From positions 310,001-374,000 of the forward strand of contig CAWJTN010000001.1 of the NCBI GenBank assembly GCA_963845895.1: DNA of 64,000 nucleotides, read 5' to 3'. The translations under genes and the position numbers were made by a program. Below the pieces are notes generated by a model. That model was not told the origin of the DNA. It worked only from the letters and a program-made list of their open reading frames with translations, and did no database searches. The stretch's first letter is position 1. Each line of letters starts with the position of its first letter. This document shows positions 45,846 through 55,435 of the stretch, one piece after another. The DNA is from CAWJTN01 sp963845895. GTDB taxonomy: Bacteria > Patescibacteriota > Microgenomatia > UBA1406 > GWC2-37-13.

Positions 45846-46218
45846 AAAATCACGTGCTGCAGCTCTAAAGATGGGTTTTAATGCTTTAAAGCGAAAGTAT
45901 GTCACAAATAATAACCCAACTAAAAGGGGTGTTTGTACTGTGGTGAGAACAATGACTCCCAAAAAGCCAAATTCGGCACTTAGAAAAGTAGCAAGAGTAC
46001 GGTTATCTAATAAAATGGAGGTAACAGCCTACATTCAAGGAATTGGCCACAATTTAGCGGAACATTCTATTGTTTTAGTTAGAGGAGGAAGAGTTAAAGA
46101 CCTTCCGGGAGTTAAATACCACATCGTGAGAGGAAAGTTTGACACTGGTGGAGTTGAAGGCAGAAAAACTTCTCGCTCAAAATATGGTGCTAAATTTCAG
46201 CAAGCTAAAACTGCATAA
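45796..46218 (+). CDS. rpsL: Ribosomal protein S12
   Basis: This 140-residue ribosomal protein starts MPTINQLIKRKRQKRTKKS and contains TPKKPNSALRKVARVRL (the decoding-site region where streptomycin-resistance substitutions occur) and GGRVKDLPGVKYHIVRG. It is somewhat longer than E. coli S12 because of extra basic residues near positions 15-40 (AAALKMGFNALKRKYVTNNN). The start is fixed by the conserved MPTINQ and lies 50 bases inside rpoC, an unusually long overlap. It is the first ribosomal gene of the rpsL-rpsG-fusA series. Confidence 0.96.
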   Translation: MPTINQLIKRKRQKRTKKSRAAALKMGFNALKRKYVTNNNPTKRGVCTVVRTMTPKKPNSALRKVARVRLSNKMEVTAYIQGIGHNLAEHSIVLVRGGRVKDLPGVKYHIVRGKFDTGGVEGRKTSRSKYGAKFQQAKTA

Positions 46219-46220
46219 TT

Positions 46221-46694
46221 ATGCCTAGACACTCTTACAAAAAAAGGGCGACTAAATCAGACCCTCTCTACAATAGCAGCGAACTAGAGAAATTAATCAA
46301 TTATGTTATGCTTGACGGAAAGAAATCAGTATCTAGAGGAATAATCTATGAAATTTTTGAAGAGTTAAAAAAGAAAGGAGAAGATCCTCTAAAAATTTTA
46401 CATCTTGCAATCCAACACGTTGCTCCAACATATGAAGTTAAACCTAGAAGACTTGGTGGAGCTTCCTATTTAGTTCCTAGCGAAGTTAGACGTGATAGAA
46501 AACTTTTTTTAGCCTTAAACTGGATCATCGGAGCCGCTAAAGCAAGACCAAACAAAGAGTATCATACTTTTTCCAAAAAGTTACTCGTAGAGCTTTTAGA
46601 TGCTTCAAAAAACCAGGGTCAGGCAGTAACTAAACGACAACAAACTGAAAAATTAGCTGAAGCAAATAAAGCCTTCGCCCATCTTAAATGGTAA
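46221..46694 (+). CDS. rpsG: Ribosomal protein S7
   Basis: The 157-residue protein has the S7 signature MPRHSYKKR at the N-terminus, NYVMLDGKKSVSRGIIYEIFEEL, VEVKPRR-like YEVKPRRLGGASYLVP near 76-92, and the C-terminal KRQQTEKLAEANKAFAHLKW. S7 nucleates assembly of the 30S head by binding the 3' domain of 16S rRNA. It follows rpsL after two bases and precedes fusA by nine, as in the bacterial str operon. Confidence 0.97.
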   Translation: MPRHSYKKRATKSDPLYNSSELEKLINYVMLDGKKSVSRGIIYEIFEELKKKGEDPLKILHLAIQHVAPTYEVKPRRLGGASYLVPSEVRRDRKLFLALNWIIGAAKARPNKEYHTFSKKLLVELLDASKNQGQAVTKRQQTEKLAEANKAFAHLKW

Positions 46695-46703
46695 GCTGAG
46701 AAT

Positions 46704-48800
<2,097 letters not shown>

Positions 48801-48809
48801 GAGCCGCAA

Positions 48810-49298
48810 CTATTTTAATTTTATTACTGTAGTTATCTGTGAGTTTGGGATATAAATGAGATTTCCATTGACATCTTTTAAAACAGTGAGTCGCAGCGTC
48901 ATTCTGTGAACTTCACCTTCATGATCACCCACCTTTATCCTATCTCCTATCTTAAACTGGCTCTCTGTGATTATAAAAAATCCAGCAATCAGGTCTTTAA
49001 CCAAAGTTTGTGCTCCAAAAGAAAATGCTAAACCTATTATTCCTGCGCCTGTTAAAATCGGTCCGATATTTATCCCCCATTGGGAAATAATTGTTAAAAT
49101 AGCAATCAAGAAAATAACTACATCTATAATATTTTTTAATAAAGAACGAACAGTTCTAAAACCAAATTTCCTCAATTTAAAAAATATCAGGTCTATTCCT
49201 TTCTTTAAAATAAAGGAAATTATGAAGGTTACCAATAATATACTCGATGATAAAATTATTTTATTCAATACACTGTCCGTAGAAGCTAAACTAAACAT
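48810..49298 (-). CDS. mscS: Short MscS-family mechanosensitive channel
   Basis: The 162-residue protein has two hydrophobic segments in its first 75 residues, and then the MscS pore and beta domain: GAGIIGLAFSFGAQTLVKDLIAGFFIITESQFKIGD followed by GEVHRMTLRLTVLKDVNGNLIYIPNSQI. It ends soon after the beta domain, so the C-terminal alpha/beta cytoplasmic cage of E. coli MscS is missing. Such minimal forms are common in small genomes. A TATAAT six bases upstream of the ATG at 49298 gives a leaderless promoter. It would release solutes on osmotic downshift. Confidence 0.85.
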   Translation of the reverse strand: MFSLASTDSVLNKIILSSSILLVTFIISFILKKGIDLIFFKLRKFGFRTVRSLLKNIIDVVIFLIAILTIISQWGINIGPILTGAGIIGLAFSFGAQTLVKDLIAGFFIITESQFKIGDRIKVGDHEGEVHRMTLRLTVLKDVNGNLIYIPNSQITTVIKLK

Positions 49299-49304
49299 AA
49301 TAAA

Positions 49305-49310
49305 ATTATA
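49305..49310 (-). promoter_or_regulatory. -10 box for the MscS gene
   Basis: TATAAT on the minus strand at 49305-49310, six bases before the ATG, predicts a leaderless transcript. Confidence 0.5.
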
Positions 49311-49338
49311 ACATATTTTATCCTATATAAAAATGGTG

Positions 49339-49368
49339 TTGACATGGTGAACAAATGTTTACTATAAT
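49339..49368 (+). promoter_or_regulatory. Strong lexA promoter
   Basis: TTGACA (49339-49344), an 18-base spacer and TATAAT (49363-49368) lead to a predicted start near 49375 and a 27-base leader before the lexA ATG at 49402. The spacer contains the first LexA operator-like site. Confidence 0.65.
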
Positions 49369-49415
49369 AATGAACGAATGTTTACCAGTTAATCTATACT
49401 TATGAACGATCGTTT
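49349..49415. promoter_or_regulatory. Three LexA operator-like sites (GAAC-N4-GTTT)
   Basis: GAACAAATGTTT (49349-49360, inside the spacer), GAACGAATGTTT (49372-49383, over the start of transcription) and GAACGATCGTTT (49404-49415, over the start codon) share the form GAAC-N4-GTTT. This resembles the Firmicutes LexA box CGAAC-N4-GTTCG. Site spacings are 23 and 32 bases, close to whole helical turns. Binding by the adjacent LexA is inferred. Confidence 0.6.
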
Positions 49416-49962
49416 GGCAAAAATAAAAAAATTCTACCAAAAGCACAAAAGACTTCCTTCTTATTCTGAAATGTTAAATCTATTTGGTTTATCTTCCAAA
49501 AATGCTGTTTTTAAAATTGTCAATAAACTGACAGAACTAGGTTTTCTCAAAAAAGACAATAACAAACTCGCACCCACCTCTAAGTTTTTTTCCCTACCGC
49601 TTTTAGGCTTGGTTAGAGCAGGATTTCCAATACTGGCAGAGGAAGATAGAGATTACTTAACTCTAGACGACTACTTAATAGAAGATCCACAATCATCTTT
49701 TCTTTTAAAAGTAAAAGGAGACTCTTTAATCGGCCTGGGAATTTTTGAAGGGGATCTGGTTATTATAGAAAGAAAAAAACTGGCTAATCCCGGCGATGTC
49801 GTCCTTGCTCAAATTGACAGAGAGTGGACCCTAAAAATCTTAAAAAGAGACCTGGGTAAATTTCATCTTGAGTCAGCCAACCCAAAATATCCACCTTTTT
49901 ACCCCCAGCAGGAATTACAGATATTCGGAGTTGTGAAAGCAGTCGTTAGGAAATTTAACTAA
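49402..49962 (+). CDS. lexA: LexA-type SOS repressor
   Basis: The 186-residue protein has an N-terminal winged helix (about 1-55, RLPSYSEMLNLFGLSSKNAV and FKIVNKLTELGFLKK) and a C-terminal S24 self-cleavage domain. The likely cleavage bond is Ala73-Gly74 in LVRAGFP, and the catalytic pair is Ser108 (KGDSLIG) and Lys145 (WTLKIL). DNA damage and RecA would trigger self-cleavage. Three operator-like sites sit in its own promoter. A DNA polymerase Y gene follows 116 bases downstream, so the two form an SOS unit. Confidence 0.88.
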   Translation: MNDRLAKIKKFYQKHKRLPSYSEMLNLFGLSSKNAVFKIVNKLTELGFLKKDNNKLAPTSKFFSLPLLGLVRAGFPILAEEDRDYLTLDDYLIEDPQSSFLLKVKGDSLIGLGIFEGDLVIIERKKLANPGDVVLAQIDREWTLKILKRDLGKFHLESANPKYPPFYPQQELQIFGVVKAVVRKFN

Positions 49963-49964
49963 CC

Positions 49965-50071
49965 AATTCGACGAGTGCGGATTTGAGCTTATGTCACGCG
50001 TGGCTGCCAACTATAAAAACAGAAAATGCTTACTAGCTTGATGCATAAGCGAAAAGACGCACTTGAGAATT
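49965..50071. repeat. Inverted repeat between lexA and the Y-family polymerase gene
   Basis: The left arm (49965-49996, AATTCGACGAGTGCG then GCTTATG) and right arm (50039-50071, CATAAGC then CGCACTTGAGAATT) are imperfect reverse complements over about 32 bases with a 42-base middle. It fills the 116-base gap between the two genes. Confidence 0.5.
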
Positions 50072-50078
50072 TACAACT

Positions 50079-51407
50079 ATGCTCCAAGTTTATTCTTGGC
50101 CAAACGTCATTCTCCACCTCGACGGCGATGCTTTTTTTGCTTCTGTCTTTCAAGCTGTAAATCCACGTCTTAAAGGTAAACCTGTTGTTACGGGAAGCGA
50201 AAGAGGCCTGGCAACGGCAGTTTCCTATGAAGCAAGAAAACTGGGAATAAAACGTGGCATGCTAACCTGGCAGATTAAAAAAATCTGCCCTCAATGTATA
50301 ATTTTAGATTCAGATTATGAACTGTATGACCTTTTTTCACAAAAAATGTTTCAGATCGTTCACTCCTTTACTCCGCTCGTCGAAGAATACTCTGTAGACG
50401 AAGGTTTTGCCGACTTTAAAGGTCTGATTAATCCGTTCAGACGAACGAAGCGTGTGAATTTTTATTCGCCCACTTGCGACGAGGAGATTACAAAACAGAA
50501 TAACTTTCTCGCATTGGGAGGTAATAAAAATTCGCACGCGAGAGAGTCATATAAAAAAATAGGCCAAGCCATAAAAGATAAAATTGAATCATCTTTAGGA
50601 ATTACTGTTTCTATCGGTATATCTATTACTAAATCTTTAGCCAAACTTGCATCTTCTTCCCAAAAACCGTCAGGTATAACAGTTGTTCCAGGGAAAGAAA
50701 TAGAAAATCTTCTTTTAAAAACAAAAATTCAGGATGTCTGGGGAATTGGAGCAAATACTTCTGCATATTTAAATAAATTTGGAGTTAAAACTGCCTTAGA
50801 TTTTGCTCTAAAACCCGAAAGTTTTATCAAAGAACGGTTGACAAAACCTTTTTACGAGATCTGGCAAGAACTGAGAGGTATAAAAGTTTATGAACTAAAC
50901 TATGGAGGAAAAAATTCTTACAAAGGAATAACTCGGTCTCAAACATTTACTCCATCAACAAATAATAAAGATCTTCTCTGGGCAAAACTTCTAAATCATG
51001 TTGAAGATGCTTTTAATCAAGCGAGAAGATTCAATTATCTAGTAGGTAGAATTATTCCCTTCCTAAAAACTCAAAATTTTCAATACCATTCGTTAGAAAT
51101 AAAACTTAAGGAAAAAGTTGCTTATCCTTATTTAATCCATAAAGAATTAAAGGTTGCATTCGAAAATATTTACAAGAGGAACTCAAATTATCGATCAACC
51201 GGTTGTCACATCTATGATTTTCAAGAAAATACTATCTCACAAATGGTCTTATTTGACCGAAATGAAAAATTAGAGAAAAAAGTAAAAAAAATTTATCCCC
51301 TTTACGAAGCGAAAAAAATAGATTTTGGCTCAATGCTTTTTGATAAACAAAAAGAAAAGAAAAACAAACAAAAATTAAAAATCCCTTTTCTAACATTTAC
51401 TGAATAA
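50079..51407 (+). CDS. dinB: Y-family translesion DNA polymerase (DinB/UmuC-like)
   Basis: The 442-residue enzyme copies damaged DNA. Catalytic carboxylates are D15 and D17 in ILHLDGDAFFASV and D107-E108 in EEYSVDEGFADF; the KR-containing SYEARKLGIKRGM loop follows the palm start, and VSIGISITKSLAKLASSSQKPSGI begins the thumb. The little-finger domain is complete (YKGITRSQTFTPSTNN onward). Residues about 123-156 (RVNFYSPTCDEE to NKNSHARE) are an insertion absent from related polymerases that I know; it is encoded by an in-frame palindromic element. It lies downstream of lexA and is probably SOS-controlled. Confidence 0.88.
   Translation: MLQVYSWPNVILHLDGDAFFASVFQAVNPRLKGKPVVTGSERGLATAVSYEARKLGIKRGMLTWQIKKICPQCIILDSDYELYDLFSQKMFQIVHSFTPLVEEYSVDEGFADFKGLINPFRRTKRVNFYSPTCDEEITKQNNFLALGGNKNSHARESYKKIGQAIKDKIESSLGITVSIGISITKSLAKLASSSQKPSGITVVPGKEIENLLLKTKIQDVWGIGANTSAYLNKFGVKTALDFALKPESFIKERLTKPFYEIWQELRGIKVYELNYGGKNSYKGITRSQTFTPSTNNKDLLWAKLLNHVEDAFNQARRFNYLVGRIIPFLKTQNFQYHSLEIKLKEKVAYPYLIHKELKVAFENIYKRNSNYRSTGCHIYDFQENTISQMVLFDRNEKLEKKVKKIYPLYEAKKIDFGSMLFDKQKEKKNKQKLKIPFLTFTE
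50445..50546. repeat. Palindromic element inserted in frame in the Y-family polymerase gene
   Basis: Left arm GCGTGTGAATTTTTATT (50450-50466) and right arm AATAAAAATTCGCACGC (50523-50539) are reverse complements with one mismatch; similarity extends further inward with gaps. The ~102-bp unit is a multiple of three and has no stop in the coding frame. Confidence 0.65.
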
Positions 51408-51519
51408 GGTGCTAACATAATTTAAAGTTCGAAGATATCTTTTTCGAGCTTTTAAGGAGCCGATGAGTTTGGAGGGGTGTTCCTAGTAAAGCGAGAAAAA
51501 CGGTATCGAGCTTTTCTAA

Positions 51520-52182
51520 TTAAATTATTTTATTTTCTTTCAAACTAAAATAATCTTTTTCTGTAACTATTACATGATCAATTATTTCTATTCCCAAAAT
51601 TTCTCCGGCTTTAATCAACCGTTGAGTCAGTTCAATATCTTCATCAGAGGGATGAGAATCTCCCGAAGGATGGTTGTGGGAAATAATTATTTGTGCGGCT
51701 AAATTTTTAATTGCCGGCTCAAATAACTCTCGTGGATGAACTAAACTAGCATTCAAGGTTCCTACTGAAATCAATTCTCGTTTAATTATTTGATTCCTAA
51801 CATCTAAATAAAAAACTACAAAATATTCTTTTCTATTATTTCTTAAATCTTTCATTTCCTGCCAAATTTCTTTTGGACTCATAACAATAGTTGCTTTTTT
51901 GTTTCTTAATAATCTTTTTCCTAGCTCGAAGGAAGCCATTAATTGACATGCTTTTGTTGGACCTATTCCTGCAAAATTTTTTATTTCCTCAAACTTTAAA
52001 GTTACTAAATTGTTCTTGGGATATTTTCTTAAAAATTTTTTTGCTAACTCTAAAACATTTTCACCTTTTCTCCCTTTATTCAATAAAATTGCCAAAAGTT
52101 CGGCATTGCTTAACTTTTCTGGTCCGTATCGAATCAACTTCTCCCTCGGCCGCTCAATTTTAGGGATATCCTTTATTCTCAT
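51520..52182 (-). CDS. radC: RadC-family JAB-domain protein
   Basis: The 220-residue protein has an N-terminal helix-hairpin-helix-like region (about 20-90, with LSNAELLAILLNKG and FAGIGPTKACQLMASFELG) and the C-terminal JAB/MPN-like domain with ISHNHPSGDSHPSDEDIELT (about 168-187), whose HxH...D residues bind a metal. The family is widespread; a role in DNA repair was once proposed but the biochemical function is not settled. It lies next to the SOS genes but on the opposite strand, 112 bases after the polymerase stop. That gap contains an imperfect inverted repeat. Confidence 0.9.
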   Translation of the reverse strand: MRIKDIPKIERPREKLIRYGPEKLSNAELLAILLNKGRKGENVLELAKKFLRKYPKNNLVTLKFEEIKNFAGIGPTKACQLMASFELGKRLLRNKKATIVMSPKEIWQEMKDLRNNRKEYFVVFYLDVRNQIIKRELISVGTLNASLVHPRELFEPAIKNLAAQIIISHNHPSGDSHPSDEDIELTQRLIKAGEILGIEIIDHVIVTEKDYFSLKENKII

Positions 52183-52201
52183 GTAAAATAAATTACTTAT
52201 T

Positions 52202-52674
52202 AAATTATTAACGAAATGCGGATTAACGAGTTATTTTTTATTAACGAATTCTTTATTTTCCCGTTTTCTTAATAGATAATAAATAAAACCTCCCAGTTGT
52301 TTTGAGAGACTTTCTAGTTCTCTATTTAACAAATCAAATTCGCTTCGATTTAAATATTTTATTGTTAATGAAATATAAAGTTGGTTTCGAACTTCTCCAA
52401 CAGATCCTTTTGCAATCTTAAGATACCTAATAAATTCATTATTATTATTCTTTTCAAATCCTTCAACAATATTAGAACTAACTGAAATAATTGCTCTTCT
52501 TATTTGATTTTTTAATTCAAAATCTTTAGAAAATTCTTTTGTGGATGAAGTATCATAAATTAATTTAGTCAATTTCAAACTTAATTTCCAAACATCCAAA
52601 TCCTCAAATTTTATTATCTTCATAATTCAAATCCGTTAACCCGTTAATTCGTTAATTAAATAATTATTAATTTT
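52202..52674. repeat. Imperfect inverted repeats flanking the four-helix-bundle gene
   Basis: The left flank (52202-52230) has TTAACGAAATGCGGATTAACG. The right flank (52633-52670), read in reverse, has TTAACGAATTAACGGGTTAACG. The shared TTAACGA motif recurs again near 52242. The gene and its flanks might move as a unit. Confidence 0.35.
52231..52623 (-). CDS. Four-helix-bundle protein (S23 / 23S rRNA intervening-sequence family)
   Basis: The 130-residue protein starts MKIIKFEDLDVWKLSLKLTKLIYD and contains QIRRAIISVSSNIVEGFEKNN and FIRYLKIAKGSVGEVRNQLYIS, the classical pattern of the four-helix-bundle family first found in 23S rRNA intervening sequences. Related proteins also act as accessory Avd proteins in diversity-generating retroelements, but no reverse transcriptase lies nearby. 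Its function in free-standing form is unknown. TTAACGA-rich repeats flank it on both sides. Confidence 0.85.
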   Translation of the reverse strand: MKIIKFEDLDVWKLSLKLTKLIYDTSSTKEFSKDFELKNQIRRAIISVSSNIVEGFEKNNNNEFIRYLKIAKGSVGEVRNQLYISLTIKYLNRSEFDLLNRELESLSKQLGGFIYYLLRKRENKEFVNKK

Positions 52675-52682
52675 TAAAGAAG

Positions 52683-52708
52683 AGTCAATGGACTATAAGC
52701 TACAAAAA
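52683..52708 (+). promoter_or_regulatory. Probable tRNA-Ser promoter region, repeated at 21598
   Basis: This 26-bp stretch contains TATAAG (52694-52699) about 35 bases before the mature tRNA and matches 21598-21623 at 23 of 26 positions. It may be the tRNA promoter. Confidence 0.35.
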
Positions 52709-52733
52709 GGCATTTCTGGTAAAATTAGATGCT

Positions 52734-52820
52734 GGAGATGTGCCAGAGTGGTTGATCGGGACGGTCTCGAAAACCGTTATACTCGCAAGGGTATCGGAGG
52801 TTCGAATCCTCCCATCTCCG
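52734..52820 (+). tRNA. tRNA-Ser (anticodon CGA)
   Basis: The 87-base cloverleaf has acceptor stem GGAGATG / CATCTCC with discriminator G, an anticodon loop CTCGAAA carrying CGA (reads UCG), a long class II variable arm (TACTCGCAAGGGTA) and the T arm GGAGGTTCGAATCCTCC. The CCA end is not encoded (the next bases are CAT). The last five bases belong to the 9-bp target duplication of the adjacent insertion sequence, but the tRNA remains intact. Confidence 0.95.
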
Positions 52821-52824
52821 CATC

Positions 52825-53969
52825 AGAAGCGTCCACAAAACGGTTGATATTTTTCAGAAATAGCTTGGTATATCAACACTCTGTTTCTTAGTCATCATTA
52901 ACCCTGATTTTCCCTTAAGAAAGCGGAACTTGCCTCTACAGTCAGTAAATATTGTAAATCTTCTTTTTAAAACATATCCATTCATCCAAAGTCTTGCATA
53001 TTCGATGGTCTGAAATGACCTTAGAGCAAACAATCTAGATTCCAGGTGACCATTTAAGCCCTCAATAAGATTAGTAGTAACCGGGGCTTGATGAATACCT
53101 CGATAGGCCAAAAGTTCTTTTTTGTATTTCTCTATATTAATTAAAACGTTTAAACATACAGGATCATGTTTGTAGTCTCGATAAAGAGTCCACAACCAAA
53201 AGTTTAGTGTATGGTTGGCGATCTTTTGGGAAGAAGAGATGATTGATTCAATTCTTCTCATAAAATCTTTGTATTGTTTTCCTGTATCTGATCGTATATG
53301 AAGATCTCGTCTGATGTTTTCCTTAAAGTGGTTGTAGCAGGTTTTAATCTTAACAGCAGGAAACGCACTTCTTGCGGCCATTTTAAGGTTAATATTGTCA
53401 TCACATACAAGTAGCTGAGGATATACAGTTAATATCCTAAAGTAAGAGAAGAATTTTCTCCAGTTCTGGTAGTTTTCAGAGGGAGCAATAGTAAAAACAG
53501 GTATGTCATGACGAAAGTAATCTACGCCCCAGAGTAAAACCCAGTTATATTTTTCTGATGCCACATTAAAATATTTACCATCAAACAAAAAAATATTGGA
53601 GAATCGATTACAATAGTTAAAGGTAAACTGATTATTGTTGGGAAGTTTTTTCAACTCTTCATAACAGATATCCCATGCATGAGATTTGGAGATCTCATAT
53701 TTCCTTGCTAGTTTTCTAAAAGACAGACCATCTAAGTGGTCATTTAATATTGCCTTAGTATTGGTAAAACAAGGATTTATTGAGAAATGTTTTTTGCATG
53801 TTTTACAGAAATATCTTAATACTCTTTTTCTATGACCAAATTTAACTACAGAAGAAGTAGAAGAACAGATGGGACATTTATATCTTTTCATATGCCCCAT
53901 CTTTACCTATTTTGTGCTATCATTACAAGTAGAAGTATCGTTTACATCAACCGAATTGTGGACGGTACC
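52825..53969 (-). mobile_element. Insertion sequence with a MULE/IS256-like transposase
   Basis: The element is about 1145 bp and is bounded by the 9-bp direct repeat CTCCGCATC (52816-52824 and 53970-53978). Inside lie terminal inverted repeats GTCCACAAAACGGTTGAT (52831-52848) and ATCAACCGAATTGTGGAC (53946-53963), matching at 16 of 18 positions, each six bases from the direct repeat. It carries one intact transposase gene. It inserted directly at the 3' end of tRNA-Ser. The exact IS family is uncertain. Confidence 0.8.
52854..53900 (-). CDS. DDE transposase, MULE/IS256-like, with N-terminal zinc ribbon
   Basis: The 348-residue protein begins with a zinc ribbon (YKCPICSSTSSV and YFCKTCKKHF, two C-x2-C pairs), then a helix-turn-helix-like region (LSFRKLARKYEISKSHAWD). 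The DDE core shows Asp in IFLFDGKYFNV, Asp in LLVCDDNINLKMAARSAFP, and Glu in TTNLIEGLNGHLESRL. The last motif resembles IS256/MULE transposases. The ATG at 53900 or, nine bases later, 53891 may be the start. It lies between the inverted repeats and is apparently intact, so the element may be active. Confidence 0.85.
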   Translation of the reverse strand: MGHMKRYKCPICSSTSSVVKFGHRKRVLRYFCKTCKKHFSINPCFTNTKAILNDHLDGLSFRKLARKYEISKSHAWDICYEELKKLPNNNQFTFNYCNRFSNIFLFDGKYFNVASEKYNWVLLWGVDYFRHDIPVFTIAPSENYQNWRKFFSYFRILTVYPQLLVCDDNINLKMAARSAFPAVKIKTCYNHFKENIRRDLHIRSDTGKQYKDFMRRIESIISSSQKIANHTLNFWLWTLYRDYKHDPVCLNVLINIEKYKKELLAYRGIHQAPVTTNLIEGLNGHLESRLFALRSFQTIEYARLWMNGYVLKRRFTIFTDCRGKFRFLKGKSGLMMTKKQSVDIPSYF

Positions 53970-53991
53970 CTCCGCATCCTGGAGAATTAGA

Positions 53992-54012
53992 CTATAACTT
54001 CCTAAGTTATAG
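53992..54012. repeat. Perfect 9-bp inverted repeat
   Basis: CTATAACTT-CCT-AAGTTATAG is a perfect stem with a 3-base loop, 50 bases before the hypothetical gene. No T run follows on the plus strand. It may be the original tRNA downstream hairpin or a repeat. Confidence 0.4.
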
Positions 54013-54062
54013 CATCAAATTGCTCAAGACCAGATTGTTACGCAGTTTAAAGTTTTAAAAGA

Positions 54063-55430
54063 ATGAAAAAAGAAGAGTTTGTAAAACCTGGTGAGTATAA
54101 TTTTTATGAATATCTAAAAAAATCTCAAATTTACACAGATAAAGAAATATTTAAAAAAGTTCATGAGAGTTCCATAGAAGATCTTTTTATAATCTCCACA
54201 AATTGTTATTTGCTTACTTTAAACCTTGAAAATAATTCTATAACTGATAATTTTTTTGATTTTGCAGCCAACGAGACTCTTAGTGGCGGATCTTATCCAT
54301 GTAGTTTTTTGCCTCATAGAATTCAAGCAATAAAAGACGTTGTATCATTCAGTTTTTTATACAGTGACTCAATATCTTTAATAAATCCTTTTGAGTTTAT
54401 GTATTCGTATATTAAAGGTGATAAAACAATTACTGGTAAACACGATGAGGAATATTTAAGAAATAAAGTACTAGAGGCTTTGATAATAATGAAGGAATTA
54501 GAAAAAAGCATATCGTTAAAGAAGATATATTTTGCCAAACTTAATTATACGGCCTGCAAAAAATGTTTAAAAAAAATTGAGACTCTTGAAAGAAAAACTA
54601 GTAACGAATTATTTGATTTTGCTTCAAAGGCGGTTGCACAAAAAATGATTAAAGATATTGATTTAATATTTCAAAGTCCTAATGAGATTATTGTTAAAGG
54701 ATTGAATAAATATTTTTCTGAAGAAGATGTAATAATGACTTTTAGAAAAGTACCCAAAGAATATAAAAAATATTTAAGATACAAAAAAGTATCTTTACCA
54801 AAGAGTGAAGTTGAGACGTATGTCAAGGATCTTTTACTAAATAATGCTGTAGATACAGTAATGATGCATTATGGACCTATTTCTATGGGTAATAGAAGAA
54901 CTTTCTTAACTAATAATCAAGTTGAAGCTGAAATACTAAACTATTTGAGGAATAGAAATAAAAAAACTCAATTCACACCTAATCTGTTAATAGGATTAAA
55001 CCACTTGGCTCCCTTTATTAGGGGCGCAAAACTAGAAAAAGTAATAAAATTTAGACAAAGACAGGAAAAGGAATTTGAGAACTACAGAAAAAGCATTAAA
55101 CAAGTATTAAAGGAAACCGAAAATAGCAAATCTCAAGAAGAATTTGAAAAGGCATTACGAGATATTGTCAAGCCGAATTTAGATAAATTAGAAAATGTAT
55201 TTAGAAAGAAACAGGAAGAAATTTTAGATACAAATATCAAAGGAGGATTAACTTGCCTTATATCTATTAGTTTAGGTATAGTAACAAAAAGCATTAATCT
55301 ATTAAATGAAGGTTTGATTGCTGGCGCAATAGCCTCTATTGGATGTTTCAAAAAACAGTATGAATTAGAGCAGAGTCAAAAATCTAATAATTTTTATTTT
55401 TTGTGGAAACTGAATAGATTACTTAGTTAA
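54063..55430 (+). CDS. Hypothetical 455-residue protein of the accessory region
   Basis: I do not recognise this protein. It has a polar N-terminal half with SGGSYPCSFLPHRIQAIKD and CKKCLKKIETLERK, a central basic-acidic segment (KVPKEYKKYLRYKKVSLPKS), a helical region rich in Lys and Glu (FRQRQEKEFENYRKSIKQVL), and a hydrophobic C-terminal stretch (GGLTCLISISLGIV to GLIAGAIASIGCF) that may be one or two membrane segments. It sits between the IS at the tRNA and a small gene flanked by direct repeats, a setting typical of acquired genes. A defence or phage-related role is possible but unproven. Confidence 0.55.
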   Translation: MKKEEFVKPGEYNFYEYLKKSQIYTDKEIFKKVHESSIEDLFIISTNCYLLTLNLENNSITDNFFDFAANETLSGGSYPCSFLPHRIQAIKDVVSFSFLYSDSISLINPFEFMYSYIKGDKTITGKHDEEYLRNKVLEALIIMKELEKSISLKKIYFAKLNYTACKKCLKKIETLERKTSNELFDFASKAVAQKMIKDIDLIFQSPNEIIVKGLNKYFSEEDVIMTFRKVPKEYKKYLRYKKVSLPKSEVETYVKDLLLNNAVDTVMMHYGPISMGNRRTFLTNNQVEAEILNYLRNRNKKTQFTPNLLIGLNHLAPFIRGAKLEKVIKFRQRQEKEFENYRKSIKQVLKETENSKSQEEFEKALRDIVKPNLDKLENVFRKKQEEILDTNIKGGLTCLISISLGIVTKSINLLNEGLIAGAIASIGCFKKQYELEQSQKSNNFYFLWKLNRLLS

Positions 55431-55435
55431 TTATG

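Noticed and set aside
52231..52623. A diversity-generating retroelement around the four-helix-bundle gene
   Set aside because: No reverse transcriptase, template repeat or variable repeat was found nearby, so the Avd-like resemblance alone is not enough.
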